DNA of 64,000 bases from Proteus terrae (GTDB lineage: Bacteria; Pseudomonadota; Gammaproteobacteria; Enterobacterales; Enterobacteriaceae), in NCBI RefSeq assembly GCF_003144325.1, contig NZ_PENS01000001.1, positions 62,001 through 126,000 of the forward strand, in the 5' to 3' direction. A model generated the notes under the pieces. It had not been told where the DNA came from, did no database searches, and saw only the letters and a list, made by a program, of their open reading frames with translations. Positions 58,444 to 64,000 of this stretch are shown in pieces. Position 1 is the stretch's first letter. Each line of letters begins with the position of its first letter. Both the position numbers and the translations under genes were made by a program.

Positions 58444-59784
58444 ATGCATCAATCTGATGTAGCGGATCGCTCGCTTTTCTCTCTTAGTTGGCCGATATTT
58501 ATAGATATATTCCTACATCTAGCCACACTATTAATTAATACTTACATGGTAAGCCACGTTTCCACAGCTTACTTAGCTGCTATGGGCGTCGGTAACCAAG
58601 TTTTTGACCTTTTCATTACTATTTTTAGTTTTATTAGTGTGGGATGTAGCGTTGTTATTGCCCAATACTTAGGAGCTGGTAAAAAAGAAAAAGCCAGCCA
58701 AGCCATCCATATTTCTATCGCTTTTAACTCTTTGCTCGGTATCAGTAGCGCTTTGATCATTCTTTTCTTTGGCTACAATATTCTGCATATCATGAATACG
58801 CCAGAGCACTTAGTGCAAGATGGCTATAACTATCTACATATTATTGGTATTTGCCTTATTCCTGAGGCAATCTCGATTATTCTTGCAGCTTGTCTGAGAG
58901 TTTATGGCAAATCTAAAGCAGCCATGTATGTCACATTGATAGCCAACATTGTTACCGTTATTGGTAATATGATTGTACTTTACGGCTTCTTTGGTTTACC
59001 ACAATACGGATTAGTTGGCGTTGCTTGGTCTACAGTTATCGGTCGTATTATTGCAGTTATTTTACTGTGTGGATTACTGTTCTACGGTTTACGTATTAAA
59101 TTCGAAGCCAAACAACTCGTGGTATGGTCTAAAAATATGTTAGGGAAGATCCTACATATTGGTTTGCCCGCAGCGGGAGAAAACCTAGTTTGGATTTTAC
59201 ATTATATGACTGCATCTGCCTTTATTGGATTAATGGGTGAAGTCCCTCTTGCAGCACAAACTCTCTATTTCCAACTGTCATTATTTTTAATGCTCTTTGG
59301 GATTGCGATTAGCATTGGTAATGAAATATTAGTAGGCCACTTAGTCGGTGCAAAACGCTTTGATGATGCTTTTACTCGAGGCTGGAAAAGTTTAAAAACA
59401 GGTGTGATATTTACGATTGGTGTTGTTATTGTTTATTGGTTTATGCGTGATCCTATTTTGTATTCCATTACAGAAGATCAACGCATTATTGACCAATTGA
59501 TCCCATTATTTATTTTATCGGTCTTTTTAGAACCGGGCCGTACTTTTAATATCATAATGGTAAATGCTTTACGTGCGGCAGGCGATGCTAAATTCCCGCT
59601 GATGACAGCAATTTGCTTTATGTGGGGTGTTGCTATTCCTGTTGGCTATTTCCTCGGTATTAAGATGGAAATGGGTCTAATTGGTATCTGGATTGGCTTC
59701 CTTTGTGATGAGTGGCTACGCGGATTAACTAACGCATGGCGTTGGCGCTCTCGCAGATGGCAAGCTAAGCGCTTGGATATATAA
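58444..59784 (+). CDS. MATE family efflux transporter
   Basis: A 446-residue multidrug and toxin extrusion transporter with 12 membrane segments. Family features include LSWPIFIDIFLHLATLLINTYMVSHVSTAYLAAMGVGNQV at the start and GLPAAGENLVWI in the second half. It probably exports cationic or organic compounds by sodium or proton antiport. The substrate cannot be told. A terminator-like hairpin follows and separates it from the converging unknown gene. Confidence 0.88.
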   Translation: MHQSDVADRSLFSLSWPIFIDIFLHLATLLINTYMVSHVSTAYLAAMGVGNQVFDLFITIFSFISVGCSVVIAQYLGAGKKEKASQAIHISIAFNSLLGISSALIILFFGYNILHIMNTPEHLVQDGYNYLHIIGICLIPEAISIILAACLRVYGKSKAAMYVTLIANIVTVIGNMIVLYGFFGLPQYGLVGVAWSTVIGRIIAVILLCGLLFYGLRIKFEAKQLVVWSKNMLGKILHIGLPAAGENLVWILHYMTASAFIGLMGEVPLAAQTLYFQLSLFLMLFGIAISIGNEILVGHLVGAKRFDDAFTRGWKSLKTGVIFTIGVVIVYWFMRDPILYSITEDQRIIDQLIPLFILSVFLEPGRTFNIIMVNALRAAGDAKFPLMTAICFMWGVAIPVGYFLGIKMEMGLIGIWIGFLCDEWLRGLTNAWRWRSRRWQAKRLDI

Positions 59785-59788
59785 CTAT

Positions 59789-59823
59789 CAAATTCCCCCG
59801 ATATTTTGATCGGGGGAAATTTG
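59789..59823. terminator. bidirectional terminator after the MATE gene
   Basis: A left arm (59789-59802) and a right arm (59809-59823) pair through CCCCCGAT/ATCGGGGG with one bulge in the flanking A/T arms. It lies directly beside the stop of the converging gene at 59824. Confidence 0.75.
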
Positions 59824-60618
59824 TTAAATAATATTATTGTCTTTTAATTTTAGGCTTTTTAAAAGAATAATAGAATTTAAGCCTCTTTTTAAATCTTCAT
59901 TTAATTTTATTTGATTTTTATTTAATTTATTAAAATCATCTATAAATCGAAAAATAAATCTACTAATTAAGAAAGATCCTTCTATTTCATATTGCTCTTC
60001 ATACTTATCACATAAAGAAAATAACTCATTTAATGAGACATCACTTAATCTTCGGATTAGATTATCTTTAAAACTTCCTTTTATTTTTTTATTTTCAGAA
60101 ACAATTTCAGATAAAGCATCAATTAAATCTAATTTTTCACTTAAAGAATAATCATTATTCATTGTTTCATAAATACTTTCTTCAACAAAATCTTTCATTA
60201 AATTATCAATAGAATAAACTAATGAATTTATATTTTTCAATTTATTAACATCATAGTTTTTATTTTTTAAGTAACTAAATATTAGCTCTATTTCTTTCTT
60301 ACTTAAATCAACAAAAAAATTAAATTTTTTATTATTAATGGATAAACTTTTATCAAAAAGATAAGTATCGGAATTATTATCATAATTAACGTCATAAGAA
60401 TTGGTAACATTATCTAAACTCTTACCCATTTCCATATAAATGGGTTCATCTTCCGTTAGATCGTTCTCATTTAAAGAGTTAACATCAAAAAATTCATTTA
60501 CTGAATTTTCTACTAATAATACTGAGTTAAGTTTAATGTTAAAATCAGCACTTGATGATTGATTTAATACATTTAATGAACTTTTTTGTTCTAGCCTACC
60601 TATACTTTCGATAATCAT
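59824..60618 (-). CDS. unrecognised 264-residue A+T-rich protein
   Basis: I do not recognise this protein. It has a Ser/Asn-rich N-terminus without a signal peptide (MIIESIGRLEQKSSLNVLNQ), an acidic middle, and a helical C-terminal half (IDALSEIVSENKKIKGSFKD, then VSLNELFSLCDKYEEQYEI). It has the same extreme A+T use as the 205-residue gene upstream and the 946/520-residue pair. ATG 60618 is chosen because GGGA lies 8 bases upstream; an ATG at 60627 is an alternative. It is probably co-transcribed with the 205-residue gene, 105 bases away. Its role is unknown. Confidence 0.68.
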   Translation of the reverse strand: MIIESIGRLEQKSSLNVLNQSSSADFNIKLNSVLLVENSVNEFFDVNSLNENDLTEDEPIYMEMGKSLDNVTNSYDVNYDNNSDTYLFDKSLSINNKKFNFFVDLSKKEIELIFSYLKNKNYDVNKLKNINSLVYSIDNLMKDFVEESIYETMNNDYSLSEKLDLIDALSEIVSENKKIKGSFKDNLIRRLSDVSLNELFSLCDKYEEQYEIEGSFLISRFIFRFIDDFNKLNKNQIKLNEDLKRGLNSIILLKSLKLKDNNII

Positions 60619-60723
60619 TATTATCATCCCATTAGTTTATTATAGGCACTATTTTATATTTTGTTTTCTCTTCTTCTTTCATTTATCCACCATCTATATA
60701 ATTGATTTTTATAATATATTAAA

Positions 60724-61341
60724 TTAATTCTTATAAAGAATATTTTCCACAGTATTATCAATACTTTCTTTTAAAAAGAATTTATAGCTATCAATACTTC
60801 CAAAACTAGATTTTATTTTATCGTCTGAATTTAATAGGCTATCTGCTATTGATTCTAAAAAATTATTTTTAGAATTATCTAAAGATATTTTATTACCAGA
60901 AAATAAAATCCATTTAGAATGAAATTCTAATTCTTTCTTAAACTCTGTAATTTTTTCTTTCTCTAATTCAGGTATTTCCTTCAAGAAAGAGATAATATCA
61001 TTAATAATGCTCGATTTTATTTCATCACTTTTTATTTTTCTTTGGGCTTCGGATAATGGTTTATCAAAAACTTCATCGTTTTCTTTTTTATCTGTTTTTT
61101 CCTTGTTATCTAATTTTACAGGAGTGCTTTCACTCTGATTGTTCTTATTTTCAACATTAGAAATATTTTTTCTCAATCCTAAAAAATCATTTTTTATGTT
61201 AATGCTTGGTTTTATAAAACTGATAATTGTATTATAACAACTTAATATTATTCCATTTAAAATATTTTTAATTTCTCTGCTTTTATTTTCAACATTTTTT
61301 ATTGCTGAAAATGTATTTCTAACAATATTATTTATATACAT
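60724..61341 (-). CDS. unrecognised 205-residue A+T-rich protein
   Basis: I do not recognise this protein. It starts MYINNIVRNTFSAIKNVENKSREI and is Lys/Asn/Ser/Ile-rich. A charged linker (KLDNKEKTDKKENDEVFD) leads to a helical C-terminal half with LESIADSLLNSDDKIKSSF and FFLKESIDNTVENILYKN. Parts resemble the 264-residue neighbour. The AGGAGG Shine-Dalgarno (complement of 61346-61351) is perfect but lies inside a predicted stem. The frame opens further upstream at 61383, but ATG 61341 is well supported by that site. Function unknown. Confidence 0.7.
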   Translation of the reverse strand: MYINNIVRNTFSAIKNVENKSREIKNILNGIILSCYNTIISFIKPSINIKNDFLGLRKNISNVENKNNQSESTPVKLDNKEKTDKKENDEVFDKPLSEAQRKIKSDEIKSSIINDIISFLKEIPELEKEKITEFKKELEFHSKWILFSGNKISLDNSKNNFLESIADSLLNSDDKIKSSFGSIDSYKFFLKESIDNTVENILYKN

Positions 61342-61345
61342 ATAT

Positions 61346-61365
61346 CCTCCTAATCGTTTTAGGAG
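61346..61365 (-). promoter_or_regulatory. hairpin sequestering the Shine-Dalgarno of the 205-residue gene
   Basis: On the transcript, CTCCTAA pairs with TTAGGAG (7 base pairs, 5-base loop), the latter being part of the AGGAGG ribosome-binding site. This layout would block translation until opened, as in RNA thermometers or protein-controlled leaders. Confidence 0.55.
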
Positions 61366-61801
61366 AATTAAAACGTATATCATAATTAACTTCTATCAAT
61401 AAGTTATGTTTTTTTAATCATTATTTGCTAAAAGATTCATAAAAAAGTCAATAAAATATAATTATTTAATAAAATAAAACATTAAAATAAGTAATGATTA
61501 TTTTTATATTTTTAAAACATTTAATGTTTACAGTGCTTTTTCCATGATTAAGATCACAGAAAAACGTTCCCATAAGTTAAATACAAGAACCTAACCTACA
61601 AAAAACACTATTTTTTCTAATAAAGAGAAAACCAAAAATTAAATAATAATTAACATTAAATTATTATTTTAAAAATAATAATTTTTCTATAATTCCCTAT
61701 TGTTTTTTTTATGATACAAGTAAGTGTTAGTCTTTTCTAATAAATGAAATAAGTAAGTATTAATACAAAGAATACAATTAAAAACACAATGGAGTATTGT
61801 C
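61366..61801. other. intergenic region to pepT
   Basis: An extremely A+T-rich stretch of 436 bases without a gene. It holds the start of the A+T-rich gene transcript and the pepT promoter. An FNR/CRP-like element (TGAT-N4-ATCA, 61545-61556) and a likely -10 (around 61577-61583) suggest a pepT transcript starting near 61590 with a leader of about 210 bases. Confidence 0.5.
61544..61558 (+). promoter_or_regulatory. FNR/CRP-like site upstream of pepT
   Basis: ATGATTAAGATCACA has the symmetric core TGAT-N4-ATCA. Its distance to the likely -10 would place it near -41, the class II activator position. pepT in other enterobacteria is known to be FNR-controlled. Confidence 0.45.
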
Positions 61802-63055
61802 ATGAATCTCGTTGAACGGTTTATTTCTTATACAAAAGTTAACACCACCACAAATAGGGAAAATGGCGCAGCTGGTATTATGCCTTCTTCGGAAGGTCAG
61901 CGAGTCCTAGCTCTACAATTAGTCGAAGAGTTAAAAACTTTAGGTGTTGAAGATATCAAAATTCGTGATACTGCGATTGTTACCGCAACACTGCCTTCTA
62001 ATCTTGACTATGAAGTTCCAACCGTTGCTTTTTTTGGCCATTTAGATACCAGTGCTGAACAAACTAATGATACCAAAGCGCAAATTCTACCTTATAAAGG
62101 TGGCGATCTTTGCTTAAATAAAGAACTTGAGATCTTTTTACGTCAAAGCGAGTTTCCTGAATTAGAAAATTATATTGGTGACGATATTATCGTAACCGAT
62201 GGTACTAGCTTATTAGGCGCTGACGACAAAGCTGCTATCGCTTCTATTATGGATATGTTGCAATACTTTAAACAACACCCTGAAGTTAAACACGGTACCG
62301 TTAAAATCGGTTTTGTTCCCGATGAAGAACAGGGTTTACGTGGTGCTAAAGTCTTTGATACTAAAGAGTTTGGTGCTGATTTCGCCTATACTTTAGATTG
62401 CTGTGGTATTGGTGAATTAGTGTATGAAAACTGGAATGCTGGTGATGTTGAAATCACTTTTACAGGTGCATCTGCTCACCCAATGTCAGCAAAAGGTAAA
62501 TTAAAAAATTCACTGTTAATGGCGCACAAATTTGTTGCCATGTTACCGGGCGGTGAAGCACCTGAATATACCGAAGGCCGTGAAGGTTATTATTGGGTCA
62601 AACAATTAGCAGGTAATAGTGCCCGTACTGTATTAAAAATGGATGTGCGTGATTTCACCGAAAAAGGTTATGCACAACGTATGGCATTTTTAAAACAACT
62701 TTCCGATTATTGTGAAGGTTTATGGGGTGAAGGTTCAGTAGCTTGTAAACTTGCTGACCGTTATGCCAACGTCTTTAATAGCCTGCAAGGTGATAATCGT
62801 TATCCTATCGATATTGCTGTGGCTGCTTATGAAGCGAATGGTATTACACCTCGCCCAATTCCAATGCGTGGTGGTTATGATGGCGCAGCACTCTCTCAAA
62901 ATGGCCTACCTTGTCCTAATATCTTTACTGGCGCTCATAACTTCCACTCTATTTATGAATATCTACCCGTTAAATCGCTTTATGCTGCCAGTGATGTCTT
63001 AAAATCTGTCGTTAAGATCACAGCAGAGCGTTTTGCACCTGGAGCTAAAGCATGA
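61802..63055 (+). CDS. pepT: peptidase T (tripeptide aminopeptidase)
   Basis: A 417-residue M20 zinc peptidase matching E. coli PepT (408 aa). The metal ligands are in FFGHLDTSAEQ, DGTSLLGADDKAA and VPDEEQGLRGAK, with the C-terminal FTGAHNFHSIYEYLPV holding the last histidine. It removes N-terminal residues from tripeptides in the cytoplasm. A GGAG at 61791-61794 supports the start. It overlaps the DcuC-family gene by 4 bases (ATGA), so peptide use and dicarboxylate transport may be co-expressed. Confidence 0.95.
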   Translation: MNLVERFISYTKVNTTTNRENGAAGIMPSSEGQRVLALQLVEELKTLGVEDIKIRDTAIVTATLPSNLDYEVPTVAFFGHLDTSAEQTNDTKAQILPYKGGDLCLNKELEIFLRQSEFPELENYIGDDIIVTDGTSLLGADDKAAIASIMDMLQYFKQHPEVKHGTVKIGFVPDEEQGLRGAKVFDTKEFGADFAYTLDCCGIGELVYENWNAGDVEITFTGASAHPMSAKGKLKNSLLMAHKFVAMLPGGEAPEYTEGREGYYWVKQLAGNSARTVLKMDVRDFTEKGYAQRMAFLKQLSDYCEGLWGEGSVACKLADRYANVFNSLQGDNRYPIDIAVAAYEANGITPRPIPMRGGYDGAALSQNGLPCPNIFTGAHNFHSIYEYLPVKSLYAASDVLKSVVKITAERFAPGAKA

Positions 63056-64000
63056 TCCAAATTCTTGCGGTCTTAATTGTCGTTGTTATTGTCGCTAGAA
63101 TGATCTTGAAAGGATATAAAGCAGAACCTGTTTTGTTAGTTGCTGGTTTAGCCTTAATGGCGCTAACAATGATGTTTGGTTGGGGAGATATTCTTCCTAA
63201 AAATGTCAAAACAACAGGTATCGGTTGGTTAGATCCTTTTGAAGTAATGCGTGATCTCTTTAGTAGTCGTGCGGCTGATCTTGGTTTAATGATCATGGCA
63301 CTGATGGGATTTGCACATTATATGGATCATATTGGCGCCAATGAGGCCGTTGTTCGTGTTGCAACTCGCCCATTGAAAAATATGCGCTCACCTTATGTAT
63401 TGCTATTTTTCTCGTTTTTACTCGCTAGTATTTTGCAACTTGCTATTCCTTCAGCAACTGGATTGGCCGTTCTATTAATGGGTACGATGTTCCCGATTAT
63501 GATAGGACTTGGCTTATCTCCAGCTTCAGCTGCGGGTGTAATTGCAACTTCATTGGGTGTTGCTTATACCCCAACTGCCATTGATGCCATTCGTGGTGCA
63601 AAAGCGGTTGATTTAGGGGTTGTTGAATATGTGCTTTATTACCAAGGCCCTGCGGCGATTGCAACCGTATTAGCTGTTGGTATTACACATATCTTCTGGC
63701 AGCGCCATTGTGACCGTAAAGCCGGATTTGTACCTCAGTTAGGTAAAGTGTCTGAAGAAGCAAAGAGTGATAAAAACGTACCCGGCTTTTATGCCTTACT
63801 GCCAATGTTACCAATCATAATGGCAGTCGGTTCATCAAGCCTCTTTGTTGAAGGTATTCACCTTGATGTAGTCACGATCGTATTAATTTCAATGGCAATT
63901 TGTATGCTGATTGAAACATTACGCTTGCGTGATTTTAAATCAGTGTGTGCAGGCTTCCAGCATTTCTTAAAAGGTATGGGTTCTGCATTTAGTAACGTTG
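63052..64000 (+). CDS. DcuC-family C4-dicarboxylate transporter, 5' part
   Basis: The first 316 residues of a membrane protein with many hydrophobic segments. It begins MIQILAVLIVVVIVARMILKG, followed by LMGFAHYMDHIGANEAVVRVA, PSATGLAVLLMGTMFPIMIG and ATSLGVAYTPTAIDAI. These match the DcuC anaerobic C4-dicarboxylate carrier family, which exchanges or exports succinate, fumarate and relatives. The gene runs off the right end of the window. Its start overlaps the pepT stop, implying coupled translation. Confidence 0.85.
   Translation, partial: MIQILAVLIVVVIVARMILKGYKAEPVLLVAGLALMALTMMFGWGDILPKNVKTTGIGWLDPFEVMRDLFSSRAADLGLMIMALMGFAHYMDHIGANEAVVRVATRPLKNMRSPYVLLFFSFLLASILQLAIPSATGLAVLLMGTMFPIMIGLGLSPASAAGVIATSLGVAYTPTAIDAIRGAKAVDLGVVEYVLYYQGPAAIATVLAVGITHIFWQRHCDRKAGFVPQLGKVSEEAKSDKNVPGFYALLPMLPIIMAVGSSSLFVEGIHLDVVTIVLISMAICMLIETLRLRDFKSVCAGFQHFLKGMGSAFSNV

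Overview
The window looks like chromosome of a Proteus-type member of the Morganellaceae (Enterobacterales). Base composition is A+T-rich. The housekeeping backbone is syntenic with the region near 3 min of the Escherichia coli map (hrpB, sfsA-dksA-gluQ-pcnB-folK-panBCD, then yadGH, can, hpt, cueO, yacC). An orphan MrpJ-type regulator and a meso-diaminopimelate dehydrogenase, both typical of Proteus, support this. The species cannot be fixed from sequence reading alone. No tRNA, rRNA, insertion sequence, integrase or CRISPR array was seen.

Layout. 1-7.8 kb: partial hrpB, then sfsA, dksA, gluQ, pcnB (apparently started at a rare AUU codon), folK and the pantothenate genes panBCD. 8-15.8 kb: a compact uhpABC-like sensing system run directly into afuABC, an ABC importer of the sugar-phosphate type. 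16-20.5 kb: a Zur-box-preceded operon of two TonB-dependent receptors, the first ZnuD-like with a histidine-rich loop. 20.7-24.6 kb: D-serine genes dsdXA and dsdC. 24.6-28.5 kb: two unknown proteins, bifunctional glutathionylspermidine synthetase/amidase and the MrpJ-like regulator. 28.8-32.8 kb: a Fur-box-preceded iron uptake operon (P19, cupredoxin, FTR1, EfeO-M75, DyP peroxidase). 32.9-37.5 kb: an IclR regulator divergent from a DmsABC-like molybdoenzyme with a Cys-Cys at the expected Mo-ligand site. 37.8-43 kb: lemA and an HtpX-like protease, ydcY, a niacin permease preceded by a perfect NadR box, and yadGH. 43.7-48.9 kb: can, hpt, cueO with a complete CueR-type promoter, yacC, an AbrB-type membrane protein and a GNAT enzyme.

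48.9-61.4 kb is the accessory part. Two pairs of strikingly A+T-rich minus-strand genes (predicted 946 + 520 aa, and 264 + 205 aa) encode lysine-, asparagine-, serine- and isoleucine-rich helical proteins that I do not recognise. They carry a 23-serine tract made from a trinucleotide microsatellite, a 16-residue acidic repeat and, in the last gene, a hairpin that would hide the Shine-Dalgarno sequence. Between the pairs lie a YheO/DauR-type regulator, a TetR regulator with two operator-like palindromes, a bacterial split version of the plant Tm-1 protein (two adjacent genes), meso-diaminopimelate dehydrogenase and a MATE transporter. The four A+T-rich genes are the best candidates here for something undescribed. 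Secreted effectors are one possibility, but no secretion apparatus is visible in the window.

61.8-64 kb: pepT overlapping a DcuC-family transporter that runs off the end. Several metal, redox and cofactor regulatory sites (Zur, Fur, CueR, NadR, FNR-like) can be read directly from the sequence and support the functional calls of the genes behind them.
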